A stretch of 64,000 bases of DNA from Leucobacter sp. Psy1 (GCF_020096995.1 NZ_CP083692.1:2914001-2978000), one strand, 5' to 3'; shown: positions 36,932 to 46,634, numbered from the stretch's first letter. Numbers and translations: made by a program. The notes: generated by a model not told the origin, from the letters alone.

Positions 36932-37810
36932 ATGCGCATCGCCACTTGGAACGTGAACTCCATTCGCACTCGCGTCGGTCGCGTCGTGGACTGGTTGGTG
37001 CGCGACGACATCGACGTGCTGGCGATGCAGGAGATCAAGTGCCGGCCCGATCAGTTCCCAATCGAGGAGTTCGCGCGCGCCGGTTACCAGGTCGAGATCC
37101 ACGGGCTCAACCAGTGGAACGGTGTCGCGTTCGCGAGTCGGCACGAGATGACCGATGTGGCGACGAGCTTCCCCGGCATGCCGGGTTTCGGTAAGCCGAT
37201 CAAGGGCCAGGAGGGTGTGCAGGGCGTGGATGATGCGGGCGAGCCACTCGAAGCGCGCGCGCTCGGGGTGACGGTCGGCGACCTCCGCCTCTGGAGCCTG
37301 TACGTGCCGAACGGGCGCTCGCTCGACGACCCGCACTTCGACTACAAGCTGCGCTGGCTCGAGGCGCTCCGCGCGAACGCGGAGTCGTGGCTCGATGAGG
37401 ATCCGGATCTGCCGCTCGCCCTCATGGGCGACTGGAACATCGCTCCGCTCGAGAGCGACATGGCGGACCCGAGCTTCGAGGTCGGCCGCACGACCCACGT
37501 CTCCCCCGATGAGAGATCGCTGTTCGCATCGTTCGAGTCGACGGTGACCGACGTGGTGCGTCCGATCGCGCCTGAGGGGTTCACCTTCTGGGACTACAAG
37601 GCGGGGCGCTTCCAGAAGAACGAGGGCATGCGCATCGACTTCATCATGGGCTCTCGCGCGTTCGCCGACGCGGTGACGGGCGCAGAGATCGCACGCGACG
37701 AGCGGAAGGGCGACGGTCCGAGCGATCACGTGCCGGTCGTGGCCGACATCGATCCGTCACTGCTCGCCGACACCTTCGACGATGACGACGACCGCCCGAT
37801 GGTCTTCTAG
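36932..37810 (+). CDS. xth: Exodeoxyribonuclease III (AP endonuclease)
   Basis: 292 residues with all family motifs: RIATWNVNSIRTR, MQEIKCRPDQ with the metal glutamate, LMGDWNIAP, RIDFIMGS and the terminal GPSDHVPVVAD with the catalytic histidine. It repairs abasic sites and 3' blocks. ATG 36932 is leaderless (TACGCT at 36920-36925). Its TAG stop shares a CTAG tetramer with the stop of the convergent thioesterase gene. Confidence 0.95.
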   Translation: MRIATWNVNSIRTRVGRVVDWLVRDDIDVLAMQEIKCRPDQFPIEEFARAGYQVEIHGLNQWNGVAFASRHEMTDVATSFPGMPGFGKPIKGQEGVQGVDDAGEPLEARALGVTVGDLRLWSLYVPNGRSLDDPHFDYKLRWLEALRANAESWLDEDPDLPLALMGDWNIAPLESDMADPSFEVGRTTHVSPDERSLFASFESTVTDVVRPIAPEGFTFWDYKAGRFQKNEGMRIDFIMGSRAFADAVTGAEIARDERKGDGPSDHVPVVADIDPSLLADTFDDDDDRPMVF

Positions 37811-38244
37811 TCCTCGAGCACGACGGGCACGCGGTCGCGCCGGTACGTGATGCTCGTGTAGCCGTGCGGAGCCGGGGCGCCGTCGTCACCGATGTTCACG
37901 AACACGATCTTCTCGATGGTCAGGATCGTCTTGCGCGTGATCATGTTCCGCACCACCGCCCGCATCGTGATCGAGGTGCGGCCGAACGCCACGGCGGTCA
38001 GCCCCATCTCGAGCAGGTCGCCCTGCAGTGCTGAAGACTCGAAGCTGATCTCCGAGATGAACTTCGTGACGACCTTCGGGTTGCCCAGTTGGAGGATCGC
38101 GTAGATGGCGGCCTCCTCATCGATCCAGCGGAGCAGACTGCCTCCGAAGAGGGTGCCGTGGGCATTGAGATCCTCCGGTTTCACCCACTTGCGCGTGTAG
38201 AAGTTGATGCCGTTGTCATGGTTCGATCGCGGTTCGCTCGTCAC
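37807..38244 (-). CDS. Acyl-CoA thioesterase (YciA-like hotdog fold)
   Basis: 145 residues. The hotdog pattern is KWVKPEDLNAHGTLFGGSLL (active-site Asp/Asn-Ala-His-Gly region), then RWIDEEAAIYAI and FISEISFESSALQGD. It hydrolyses acyl-CoA esters in the cytoplasm. The start GTG 38244 is leaderless, with TACACT (38252-38257) seven bases away; a longer open frame upstream has no support. It converges on xth with overlapping stop codons. Confidence 0.92.
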   Translation of the reverse strand: MTSEPRSNHDNGINFYTRKWVKPEDLNAHGTLFGGSLLRWIDEEAAIYAILQLGNPKVVTKFISEISFESSALQGDLLEMGLTAVAFGRTSITMRAVVRNMITRKTILTIEKIVFVNIGDDGAPAPHGYTSITYRRDRVPVVLED

Positions 38245-38330
38245 AGCTCCGAGTGTACGGGCCGTGTGTTTCGAGTCCGCGTCACGAGCGTGGCAGCGGC
38301 GTATCGACTGGGGAGTAGGCTGGGAACCTC

Positions 38331-39764
38331 GTGACCTCTGTGAACCTTCTCCTCGCGGCACTGCCGATTCTGACCCTCATCGGGCTGCTCGCATTCCGTG
38401 TCGCACCGTTGCCGGCGGTGCTGGTGACGCTGGCGGTGACGGTGATTCTGAGCTTCCGTTTTCCGCTGGGGATCAGCGAGCTCTCCGAGCTCGGCTCCCG
38501 GTTCGGCGGGGTCACCATCACCCTCGCGCTGATCATGCTGGGCGGGATCATCCTGTCCGAGATGCTGCGCGCATCGGGCGCCCAGGAGCTCATCAGCCTC
38601 TGGTTGAACTCGGCGGCGCAGACCCGTGAGCGAGCGATCCTCCTCCTCGGTTTCGCGGTGACGCCGTTCGTGGAGTCCATCATCGGCTGGGGCGTCGGCA
38701 TCATCGTGGGCGTGCCGCTCCTCATGCGCGCGGGCCTCGACACGACGCGTGCGGCGACGGTATCGCTGCTCGGACTGACGCTGTGCCCGTGGGGTTCGCT
38801 GGGGCCCGGCCTGCTCCTCATCCAGAGCATGAGCGAACTGCCCATCCACGAACTGGGGTTCTGGATCGCCATCTGCAACCTGCCCGTTCTGGTCGTCATG
38901 GGCGTGACCATCACCATCGTCGGCGTCGAACGCGGACGGCGGCAGCGCGCGTTCATCGAGCTCGCGATCACCATCGCGGTGATGTGGCCGGTGCTCCTGG
39001 TCACCAACCTGTGGCTCGCCCCAGCACTCGCCGGAGTGTTCACGGCGGGTGCCGGAGTACTGGCGCTGCTCGCGCTCGCGCGGTTCACCGGTCCGCTGCC
39101 GCGCATGTCACGGGCCACGCTGCGTTCGTTCTCTCCCTACGCCGTGCTGGTCGGCGCCATGCTCGCGGTCATCGGCCTCTCGAACGTGCTCGATCTCGGC
39201 GGGTTCGAGGCGGTGCTCACCAATCCGGGATTGTGGCTCGTCGTCACGGCCCTGGTCGCCCCGCTGCTCGTGCGTCTCTCGCGCGCGGAGATCCTGCCGG
39301 TACTGAAGCGCGGCATGCGCACCTTCGCGCCCGTCTGCTTCGTCACGGTCCTGTTCGTGCTCTTCGGTGGCCTGCTCTCAGTGAACGGGATGGGAGGCAC
39401 GCTCGCGGCGGGGGCAGCGAGCCTCGGATTCGGGTTCCTCCTCGTGATGCCCGCTGTCGGCACACTTGCGGGCTATCTCACCGGGTCGAACACGTCCGCC
39501 GGCGCGCTGCTCGCGCTCGGCACGACGCACGCCACCACGGCGATCGGCGCGAACCCGCTGCTCGCCCTGGGCGCGCAGACCGCCGGCGTCGGTGCAGCGG
39601 TCATGGCGTCGCCTGCCCGAGTCGCGCTTGCGGTCTCCCTCGCGAACTCGATGCGCACCGTCGAAGAGCCCGCGGCCGACCTGCGCACCGCCGCCGGGAT
39701 CACAATCCTCGCGAACCTCGGAGTGATCGCGCTGCTCACGCCTGTCGTCGCCCTGCTCGCCTGA
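38331..39764 (+). CDS. L-lactate permease-family transporter
   Basis: 477 residues with about twelve helices. The pattern fits the LctP family: FVESIIGWGVGIIVGVPLLM in the first half and AGYLTGSNTSAGALLALGT in the second, the latter equal to the TGSNTSSN segment of lactate permeases. Proton-coupled uptake of lactate or another short organic acid is expected. GTG 38331 follows TAGGCT by nine bases and is probably leaderless or nearly so. It stands alone, convergent with a small SDR gene. Confidence 0.86.
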   Translation: MTSVNLLLAALPILTLIGLLAFRVAPLPAVLVTLAVTVILSFRFPLGISELSELGSRFGGVTITLALIMLGGIILSEMLRASGAQELISLWLNSAAQTRERAILLLGFAVTPFVESIIGWGVGIIVGVPLLMRAGLDTTRAATVSLLGLTLCPWGSLGPGLLLIQSMSELPIHELGFWIAICNLPVLVVMGVTITIVGVERGRRQRAFIELAITIAVMWPVLLVTNLWLAPALAGVFTAGAGVLALLALARFTGPLPRMSRATLRSFSPYAVLVGAMLAVIGLSNVLDLGGFEAVLTNPGLWLVVTALVAPLLVRLSRAEILPVLKRGMRTFAPVCFVTVLFVLFGGLLSVNGMGGTLAAGAASLGFGFLLVMPAVGTLAGYLTGSNTSAGALLALGTTHATTAIGANPLLALGAQTAGVGAAVMASPARVALAVSLANSMRTVEEPAADLRTAAGITILANLGVIALLTPVVALLA

Positions 39765-39783
39765 CCGCCCGCGAGCGCCGCAT

Positions 39784-40377
39784 TTACTCGGCTCGATACA
39801 CCCGACCCGTGGCGTTCCCCTCGATGGAGCGCAGGAACGCCAGGCCGACCCGGTAGTCGCTGACGGGTTCGAAGCCGGGGAAGGTGTCGTGGTACCCGGT
39901 GGCAGAGGCAAGCACGGTGGGGCTCACGGCGTTCAGCCGGATCCCGCGCGGCAGTTCCCCTCCTGCCGAGATGACGTACGATTCGATCGCGCCGTTCGCC
40001 ATCGCCGCCGCCGCTCCGGTCGGCAGGGGCTCCCTGGCCAGGATCCCGGACGTCAGGGTGAACGACCCTCCGTCCCTGACGTGCTCCAACCCGATGCGGA
40101 CGAGATTGATCTGGCTCAGCACCTTGCCGGTGAAGGCTGCCTGGAGATCCTCGGGAGTCAGCTCGGTCGCCGGAGCGAAGGGCGCCGATCCGAAGGCCGA
40201 GACGACCGCCTCGAACGTTCCCAGCTCCGCGAACGCGCGCGAGATCGAGTCGGGATCGAGCAGGTCGACGCTCGGGGTCGAGCTGCGGCTCACCCCGACG
40301 ACCTCGTGCTTCGCGCGCAGCGCTTCGGTCGCCGCGGTCCCGACATGCCCGCTCGCACCGACGATCAGAATTCTCAT
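39784..40377 (-). CDS. Short-chain dehydrogenase-like NAD(P)-binding protein
   Basis: 197 residues. It has the MRILIVGASGHVGTA Rossmann start and the serine motif SFTLTSGILAREP, but where YxxxK is expected it reads AMANGAIESYVISAG, so the catalytic tyrosine and lysine are absent or displaced. Such short reductase-like proteins (YbbO-unlike, around 200 residues) are widespread with unknown substrates. ATG 40377 has GAGGGGG upstream. It lies 37 bases after the RamB-like gene on the same strand. Confidence 0.85.
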   Translation of the reverse strand: MRILIVGASGHVGTAATEALRAKHEVVGVSRSSTPSVDLLDPDSISRAFAELGTFEAVVSAFGSAPFAPATELTPEDLQAAFTGKVLSQINLVRIGLEHVRDGGSFTLTSGILAREPLPTGAAAAMANGAIESYVISAGGELPRGIRLNAVSPTVLASATGYHDTFPGFEPVSDYRVGLAFLRSIEGNATGRVYRAE

Positions 40378-40414
40378 ATTTGCCCCCTCGTGATGTGTGA
40401 CGGATCGTACTCCC

Positions 40415-41908
40415 TCAGCCCTCGTGCTCTTCCAGGAACGCGTACACCTCGTGGGCGTCCACGCCAGGGAAGGTGCCGGTCGGCAGTGCCGCCAGCAGAC
40501 TCGTCGGCGTCGCGGCTTCTGGCCAGGCATCCTGCTCCCACTTGCGGGTGAGATCGTCGGAGGCGCGACGGCAGCACGCCTCGTCGGGGCAGAAGGACTG
40601 AGCGCGATGCGGAGTGTCGCGGCCGCGGAACCATTTGACGCCGTCGAACCCGACGCCGACGCTCACCGAGTACATGCCCTCGCGCGCCTTCTCGACACGC
40701 GACGTGCACCAGTACGTGCCACCGTCCGCCATGTCGGTGTACTGATACCAGGGGTTGAACCGGTCCGGCTGGCCGAAGACGGTGCGGGCCGTCCAGTTGC
40801 GGCAGACGGTGGCCCCCTCGAGGTTGCCGAGGGCATCCGACGGGAAGCGCACCCCGTCGTTCTCGTACGCCTTGATCAGGGTTCCCGACTCGTGCGCCTT
40901 CATGAAGTGGACCTGGAGGTCGAGGCGCTCGGTGGCGAGGTTGGTGAAGCGGTGCGCGGCCATCTCGTAGGAGACGGCGAAGGCGTCCCGCAGATCCTCC
41001 ATGGAGATCTGGCGCTGACGCTTCGCCTCGGCGAGCAGTGAGACCGCGGCCTCCTCGGGCAGCAGGACGGCGCCAGCCAGATAGTTCGATTCGATGCGCT
41101 GGCGCAGAAAGTCCTGGTAGTTCCGCGGCTCCTCATGGCCGCACACGATGCTCGCCATCGCCCTCAGGATCGGGGCTCTGGCATCGCGCGACGGCACCGC
41201 AGTGCCGAGGTAGATGCGGTGATTGCGCCGGTCGATCACCGACCGCGTCGAGTGCGGCAGGTCGGAGACGTAGTGCAGCGAGAAACCGAGCTGCTCGGCG
41301 ATGCCGGAGACGATCCCTTGCGAGACGGGCCCGCCGGTGTAGCCGGCGCTCTGGAGGAGCTCCCCTGCGGCGCGTTCGAGCTCGACGTAGTAGTTGCCGC
41401 GCACGCGCATCTCGGCACGCAGCTCGGTGTTCGCACGCCTGGCCTCCTCGGGGGTCGCAGCGCGTTCCCGGTGCATCCGCTCGATCTCCTGATGCAGGCC
41501 GAGGATCGTGCGGAGCACCTCATCGCTCACTCCCTTGGAGACGCGGATCGGGGGCAGTCCCAGCGAGGTGAAGACCGACCCCCGCTGCGCCCGTTCGACC
41601 TCCACCTCGAGCGCAGAGCGTTCATCGAGCTCCTCATCACCGAGCAGGTGATCGACCGTGGTGCCGAGCGCTTTCGCGATACTGCGGAGCACCGGAAGCC
41701 GGGGCTCGCGCTTCCCGTTCTCGATTGCGGAGAGCTGCGAGGGCGCCCGATCAACGGCGCTCGCCATCTGCTCGAGCGTGAGGCCGCGCTCTGCCCTGAG
41801 GGCCCGGATCCGGCGCCCGAGCAGCAGGGCATCAGGCTCGGCGCTCGCCTCGGCACCCGATTCAGCGGGTGCGGCGGTGCGGGGCTGCGTGATCGTCTGC
41901 GATGACAT
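40415..41908 (-). CDS. ramB: RamB-like regulator of the glyoxylate shunt (XRE HTH, ImmA/IrrE-like domain, DUF2083)
   Basis: 497 residues. The XRE helix-turn-helix is RIRALRAERGLTLEQMASAV with SQLSAIENGKREP. A middle region resembles the short-chain-acyl-CoA regulator/IrrE-like domain, and the C-terminus has the DUF2083 cysteine cluster (VCRNW, WCTSRVE, SFCPDEACCRRA). RamB in Corynebacterium represses aceA and aceB, and this gene is divergent from aceA, so the assignment is well supported by position. Two starts are possible, ATG 41908 or ATG 41917. The cysteine-rich end suggests metal or Fe-S binding (inference). Confidence 0.87.
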   Translation of the reverse strand: MSSQTITQPRTAAPAESGAEASAEPDALLLGRRIRALRAERGLTLEQMASAVDRAPSQLSAIENGKREPRLPVLRSIAKALGTTVDHLLGDEELDERSALEVEVERAQRGSVFTSLGLPPIRVSKGVSDEVLRTILGLHQEIERMHRERAATPEEARRANTELRAEMRVRGNYYVELERAAGELLQSAGYTGGPVSQGIVSGIAEQLGFSLHYVSDLPHSTRSVIDRRNHRIYLGTAVPSRDARAPILRAMASIVCGHEEPRNYQDFLRQRIESNYLAGAVLLPEEAAVSLLAEAKRQRQISMEDLRDAFAVSYEMAAHRFTNLATERLDLQVHFMKAHESGTLIKAYENDGVRFPSDALGNLEGATVCRNWTARTVFGQPDRFNPWYQYTDMADGGTYWCTSRVEKAREGMYSVSVGVGFDGVKWFRGRDTPHRAQSFCPDEACCRRASDDLTRKWEQDAWPEAATPTSLLAALPTGTFPGVDAHEVYAFLEEHEG

Positions 41909-41917
41909 GCCGCTCAT

Positions 41918-42045
41918 TGTGACACAGGACCAGAGTTCCGTGAAACAGAATAATCCGGAAATTTCTCTCGGATATTCAGGATCATCGGCGCACACGGCAC
42001 CCAAGAATGGAAAACAACCCGAAACACACGATCAAAGGAGAACCC
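41918..42045. promoter_or_regulatory. Divergent ramB-like/aceA promoter region
   Basis: This 128-base A/T-richer stretch separates the regulator from aceA. On the minus strand TTATTCT lies about 30 bases before the regulator start. No perfect RamB palindrome was found by eye. Confidence 0.5.
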
Positions 42046-43329
42046 GTGAACGACGCAGCAACGCAGCTCGAGTGGGAGTGGAACAACGACCCGCGCTGGG
42101 AGCAGACGACCCGCGACTACAGCGCGGACGAGGTGATCCGCCTCCGCGGCACGGTGCAGGAAGAGCACACCCTCGCCCGGCGCGGCGCCGAAAAGCTGTG
42201 GTCGCAGCTGACCGAGGAGGCCCCGTCTGGCGGTTACACCAACGCCCTCGGAGCGCTCACCGGCAATCAGGCCGTGCAGCAGGTGAAGGCTGGGCTCCGC
42301 GCCATCTACCTCTCCGGCTGGCAGGTCGCAGCCGATGCGAACCTCGCGGGCCAGACCTACCCCGACCAGTCGCTGTACCCGGCGAACTCGGTGCCGCAGG
42401 TTGTGCGGCGCATCAACAACGCGCTGCTCCGCGCCGACCAGATCGAGCACGCCGAAGGCGAGCAGAGTGTCGAGGATTGGCTGGTGCCGATCGTCGCCGA
42501 TGCGGAAGCCGGATTCGGCGGCCCGCTCAACGCCTACGAACTCATGAAGTCGATGATCACGGCGGGAGCTGCCGGCGTGCACTGGGAGGACCAGCTCGCG
42601 AGCGAGAAGAAGTGCGGTCACCTCGGTGGCAAGGTGCTGATCCCGACCCAGCAGCACGTGCGCACCCTCAACGCCGCTCGCCTCGCGGCCGACGTCGCCG
42701 GCGTTCCCTCAGTGGTCGTCGCCCGCACCGACGCCGAGGCAGCCACGCTCATCACTTCCGACGTCGATGAGCGCGACCAGGAGTTCATCACCGGCGAGCG
42801 CACCGCCGAGGGCTTCTACAAGGTGCGCAACGGCCTCGAGCCCTGCATCGCCCGGGCACGCGCGTACGCACCGTACTCCGACCTCATCTGGATGGAGACG
42901 GGCACGCCAGACCTGGACCTCGCCCGGCGCTTCGCCGAGGGCGTGAAGTCCGAGTTCCCCGACCAGATGCTCGCCTACAACTGCTCGCCCTCGTTCAATT
43001 GGCGTCGTCACCTCGACGACGACACCATCGCGAAGTTCCAGCGCGAGCTCGGCGCCATGGGGTTCACGTTCCAGTTCATCACCCTCGCCGGATTCCACGC
43101 GCTGAACTCGTCGATGTTCGATCTCGCGCACGGATACGCCCGCAGGGGAATGAGCGCCTACGTCGAACTCCAGGAGCGCGAGTTCGCCGATGAAGCCCGC
43201 GGCTACACCGCGACCAAGCACCAGCGCGAGGTGGGCACCGGTTACTTCGACGCCATCTCGACGGCACTGAACCCCGAGGCTTCGACCCTCGCGCTCGTCG
43301 GCTCCACCGAAGAGGGGCAGTTCCACTGA
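42046..43329 (+). CDS. aceA: Isocitrate lyase
   Basis: 427 residues. The active-site loop [11 protein letters not shown] with the catalytic cysteine is near residue 190, preceded by [12 protein letters not shown] and followed by [11 protein letters not shown]. The enzyme splits isocitrate into succinate and glyoxylate, first step of the glyoxylate shunt needed for growth on acetate, ethanol or fatty acids. GTG 42046 has an excellent AAAGGAG site; an in-frame ATG 39 bases earlier has none. aceB follows 54 bases downstream and the RamB-like regulator is divergent. Confidence 0.97.
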   Translation: MNDAATQLEWEWNNDPRWEQTTRDYSADEVIRLRGTVQEEHTLARRGAEKLWSQLTEEAPSGGYTNALGALTGNQAVQQVKAGLRAIYLSGWQVAADANLAGQTYPDQSLYPANSVPQVVRRINNALLRADQIEHAEGEQSVEDWLVPIVADAEAGFGGPLNAYELMKSMITAGAAGVHWEDQLASEKKCGHLGGKVLIPTQQHVRTLNAARLAADVAGVPSVVVARTDAEAATLITSDVDERDQEFITGERTAEGFYKVRNGLEPCIARARAYAPYSDLIWMETGTPDLDLARRFAEGVKSEFPDQMLAYNCSPSFNWRRHLDDDTIAKFQRELGAMGFTFQFITLAGFHALNSSMFDLAHGYARRGMSAYVELQEREFADEARGYTATKHQREVGTGYFDAISTALNPEASTLALVGSTEEGQFH

Positions 43330-43383
43330 CTCCTCGACGCCGACCCCGCACCCCGCACCGACCCCCACGTGAAAGGCCACGTC

Positions 43384-45063
43384 ATGTCCCCCACCCAGAT
43401 CACCACCGCGACCCGCCCCGCTGAAACGCACAGGCGGACCGAGACCCGCAACGCCGCAGCCGGATCCCGACTCGAGGTCATCGCCCGCCCGATCGACGGC
43501 GAGGATCGGATCCTCACCCCGGAAGCCATCGCGTTCGTCGAGCACCTCCACGACCGATTCGCCGGCGCCAGGCACGATCGGCTCGCCGACCGACAGCGCA
43601 AGCGGTACGAGATCGGCAACGGCCGGGACCCCCAGTTCCGCGAGGACACCCGCCACATCCGTGAGGACGCGGCCTGGCGCATCGCCTCCCCCGCTCCGGG
43701 CCTCGAGGATCGCCGCGTCGAGATCACCGGACCGGTGGACCCGAAGATGACCGTCAATGCGCTGAACTCGGGAGCTCAGGTCTGGCTCGCCGACTTCGAG
43801 GACGCCACCAGCCCCACCTGGCACAACATCATCGGCGGACAGCTCTCGCTGTTCGACGCGATCCGGGATCAGCTCGCCTTCACCACCTCGGAGGGCCGCG
43901 AATACCGGGTGACCGCCGACCGCACCCCCACCATCGTCATGCGGCCACGCGGGTGGCACCTCGTCGAGAAGCACCTCCGCTACACCGACCGGAGCGGCCG
44001 CTCCGGTGCCGCATCCGCCAGCCTCGTCGACTTCGGACTCTACGCGTTCCACAACGCCCGCGAGCTCGTCGCACGCGGCCGGGGCCCCTACTTCTACCTC
44101 CCGAAGATCGAATCGAGCGAGGAGGCGAAGCTCTGGGACGACATCTTCGTCGACACCGAAACGCTGCTCGGCCTCCCGCACGGCACCATTCGGGCGACGG
44201 TGCTCATCGAGACGCTCCCGGCCGCGTTCGAGATGGAGGAGATCCTCTACGTGCTCCGCGACCACAGCGCCGGACTGAACGCGGGTCGCTGGGACTACAT
44301 CTTCTCGATCGTGAAGAACTACCGCGGACGCGGCGCGCGATTCGTGCTCCCCGACCGCAGCGAGGTCACCATGACCGTCCCCTTCATGCGTGCCTACACC
44401 GAGCTGCTCGTGCAGACCTGCCACCGGCGCGGCGCCCACGCCATCGGCGGCATGAGCGCGTTCATTCCGAACCGTCGCGACCCCGAGGTCACCCGTCGGG
44501 CCGAGGAGCAGGTGCGCGCCGACAAACAGCGCGAGGCCGGTGACGGATTCGACGGCACCTGGGTCGCCCACCCCGACCTCATCCCGATCGCACGCGCCGA
44601 GTTCGACGCCGTGCTCGGCGTCGAACCGCACCAGATCTCACGTCAGCGCGACGACGTCCACGTCACCGCAGAGCACCTGCTCGACGTGCGCATCGGACGC
44701 GACGTCACCGAGGCGGGAGTGCGCGACAACATCTCGATCGGGATTCGCTACCTCGAGTCCTGGTTGCGCGGCATCGGCGCCGCCGCCATCGACAACATGA
44801 TGGAGGACGCCGCGACCGCCGAGATCAGCCGCTCGCAGATCTGGCAGTGGATCCAGCAGGGGCAGGTGACCGCCGACGGCACTCCGGTGACCCGCGAGTG
44901 GGTGTCCGGGCTCGTCGAGGAGTTCATCGACGGACTCGACCGCACCGCCGGCGATCGCTTCGACGACGCCGTCGCCGTCTTCCGTGAGGTCGCACTGGAG
45001 GACACCTTCGCGAACTTCCTCACCGTGCCCGCCTACAGCCGGTACCTCGTGGAGGCTGAATAG
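43384..45063 (+). CDS. aceB: Malate synthase A
   Basis: 559 residues. It has LADFEDATSPTWHNIIGGQ, RPRGWHLVEKH, PYFYLPKIESSEEAKLW, ATVLIETLPAAFEMEE and GAHAIGGMSAFIP, all hallmarks of malate synthase A. It condenses glyoxylate and acetyl-CoA to malate, completing the shunt begun by aceA. ATG 43384 has GAAAGG upstream. Both genes are likely co-regulated by the divergent RamB-like protein. Confidence 0.97.
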   Translation: MSPTQITTATRPAETHRRTETRNAAAGSRLEVIARPIDGEDRILTPEAIAFVEHLHDRFAGARHDRLADRQRKRYEIGNGRDPQFREDTRHIREDAAWRIASPAPGLEDRRVEITGPVDPKMTVNALNSGAQVWLADFEDATSPTWHNIIGGQLSLFDAIRDQLAFTTSEGREYRVTADRTPTIVMRPRGWHLVEKHLRYTDRSGRSGAASASLVDFGLYAFHNARELVARGRGPYFYLPKIESSEEAKLWDDIFVDTETLLGLPHGTIRATVLIETLPAAFEMEEILYVLRDHSAGLNAGRWDYIFSIVKNYRGRGARFVLPDRSEVTMTVPFMRAYTELLVQTCHRRGAHAIGGMSAFIPNRRDPEVTRRAEEQVRADKQREAGDGFDGTWVAHPDLIPIARAEFDAVLGVEPHQISRQRDDVHVTAEHLLDVRIGRDVTEAGVRDNISIGIRYLESWLRGIGAAAIDNMMEDAATAEISRSQIWQWIQQGQVTADGTPVTREWVSGLVEEFIDGLDRTAGDRFDDAVAVFREVALEDTFANFLTVPAYSRYLVEAE

Positions 45064-45103
45064 AGGCGGGGCATCGGCGAAGCATCCCCGCCGAGGTTCT
45101 CCG

Positions 45104-45163
45104 CGCTATTGAGGTTCTCCTCGATCGGAACACCAGGTTTCGACGAGGAGAACCTCAATAGCG
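45104..45163. repeat. 20-bp perfect inverted repeat between aceB and the aldehyde dehydrogenase gene
   Basis: Arms 45104-45123 and 45144-45163 are exact complements (start CGCTATTGAGGTTCTCC), with a 20-base loop. A second copy of GAGGTTCTCC lies just left of the arm at 45092-45101. It may be a bidirectional terminator for the convergent genes, though the long loop and lack of a T-tract are unusual. Confidence 0.85.
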
Positions 45164-45189
45164 AGCGGAACGTGACGCGCGAGCGCCAG

Positions 45190-46566
45190 CTACTCCGCGA
45201 TGAAGTGCAGGCGGCGGTTCACGAACTCGCCCATTCCGAGCGGTCCCATCTCACGGCCGAATCCCGAGTACTTCACTCCGCCGAACGGCAGCTCTGCGGC
45301 CTCTGCGGCGATGGTGTTGACGTGCGTCATGCCGACCTCGAGCCGGTCCGAGAGCTTCTTCGCCCGAGCCGGATCGGTCGAGAAGACCGACCCGCCGAGA
45401 CCGAAGTCGCAGTCGTTTGCCAGCTCGATCGCTTCCTCGTCGCTCGATACGCGATACACCGTCGCGACCGGGCCGAAGATCTCCTGCCGGTATGTCTCCG
45501 AGTCGGGGCGCACACCGGTCAGCACGGCCGGCGAGTAGTACGCGGCCGGCCCGTCCGAGAGCACACCGCCGACGTGGAGCTTCGCCCCCTCGGCCACCGC
45601 CTGCTGCACCTGGCTGTGCACCTTCTCGGCGGCCTCGCGCGTGGATAGCGGAGTGTACTGCCCCTCTGCCAGGTCGAGCGGGTCACCGGGTTCGAGCCCG
45701 GTCGCGAGCCTCTCGAGCTCCGCGACGAACTCGTCGTAGATGTCGTCCATCACGATGAGGCGCTTGTTGGAGTTGCAGACCTGCCCGCCGTTGCTGACGC
45801 GGAAGCCCCATGCCTCACGGGCGACCTCGGCCACGTCGTCGGCGTCGAGCACGATCATCGCGTCGATGCCACCGAGCTCGAGCACCGCCTTCTTCAGGTT
45901 CCGGCCCGCCTGCTCACCGATGATCGCGCCGGCGCGCTCCGATCCGGTCAGGGAGACTCCCTGCACCCGAGGGTCGGCGATGATCGTGGCGACCTGGTCG
46001 TGCGAGGCGAAGAGATTCTGGTAGCCGCCAGTCGGAACGCCCGCGTCGTGCATGATCTGCTCGATCGCCAGCGCCGAGCGGGCGCAGATCTCGGCGTGCT
46101 TCAGCAGGATGGTGTTGCCGAGCACCAGGTTCGGCGCCGCGAACCGCGCCACCTGGTAGTACGGGAAGTTCCACGGCATCACGCCGAGCAGTGCGCCGAC
46201 CGGGCGCTGCTCGATGTACGCCTTCCCCGGGATGGTGCTCGGGATCTCGACATCCGTCGCCAGTCCGGGTCCATAGACGCCGTAGTAGTCGATGATCGAC
46301 GCCGCGAACTCGACCTCGTCGATACTCTCGGCGAGCGGCTTGCCCATTTCGAGCGAGATGATCTCGGCCAGCTCCTGCTTCCGCTCCTCGAAGAGCTCAG
46401 CCACCCGCCGCACGATCGCGGCGCGCTCCTGAATGCCGCGTTCGCGCCACTCCGTGTAGGCGTCGTGCGCCTGCGCGAGGGCCTCCTCGATCTGCTGATC
46501 GGTGGCCGTTTCGAAGGTCTCGACGACCTCTCCGGTGGCGGGATTCTGAACCCGGTACTGCGACAT
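45190..46566 (-). CDS. NAD(P)-dependent aldehyde dehydrogenase, succinate-semialdehyde type
   Basis: 458 residues. Motifs are GVMPWNFPYYQVARFAAPNL, LTGSERAGAIIGEQAGR, the glutamate in LELGGIDAMIVLD and the catalytic cysteine in SNGGQVCNSNKRL. Length and the short N-terminus match GabD2/SSADH-like enzymes. It would oxidise succinate semialdehyde or a similar aldehyde. ATG 46566 has GAGAGG upstream; a longer frame reaching 46602 lacks one. Its promoter probably is TAGACT at 46613-46618, with a CCGAGC repeat array covering the -35 position. Confidence 0.93.
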   Translation of the reverse strand: MSQYRVQNPATGEVVETFETATDQQIEEALAQAHDAYTEWRERGIQERAAIVRRVAELFEERKQELAEIISLEMGKPLAESIDEVEFAASIIDYYGVYGPGLATDVEIPSTIPGKAYIEQRPVGALLGVMPWNFPYYQVARFAAPNLVLGNTILLKHAEICARSALAIEQIMHDAGVPTGGYQNLFASHDQVATIIADPRVQGVSLTGSERAGAIIGEQAGRNLKKAVLELGGIDAMIVLDADDVAEVAREAWGFRVSNGGQVCNSNKRLIVMDDIYDEFVAELERLATGLEPGDPLDLAEGQYTPLSTREAAEKVHSQVQQAVAEGAKLHVGGVLSDGPAAYYSPAVLTGVRPDSETYRQEIFGPVATVYRVSSDEEAIELANDCDFGLGGSVFSTDPARAKKLSDRLEVGMTHVNTIAAEAAELPFGGVKYSGFGREMGPLGMGEFVNRRLHFIAE

Positions 46567-46634
46567 CTCGAACCTCTCACTCCATTGGCAGACTCTGCGC
46601 ATGCGCGGCCACAGTCTAGCGTGGCGGGACTTCC

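Noticed and set aside
42709-44631. A 640-codon minus-strand open frame opposite aceA and aceB
   Set aside because: Its translation is a Gly/Val/Glu-rich shadow without motifs, while the plus strand encodes complete isocitrate lyase and malate synthase.
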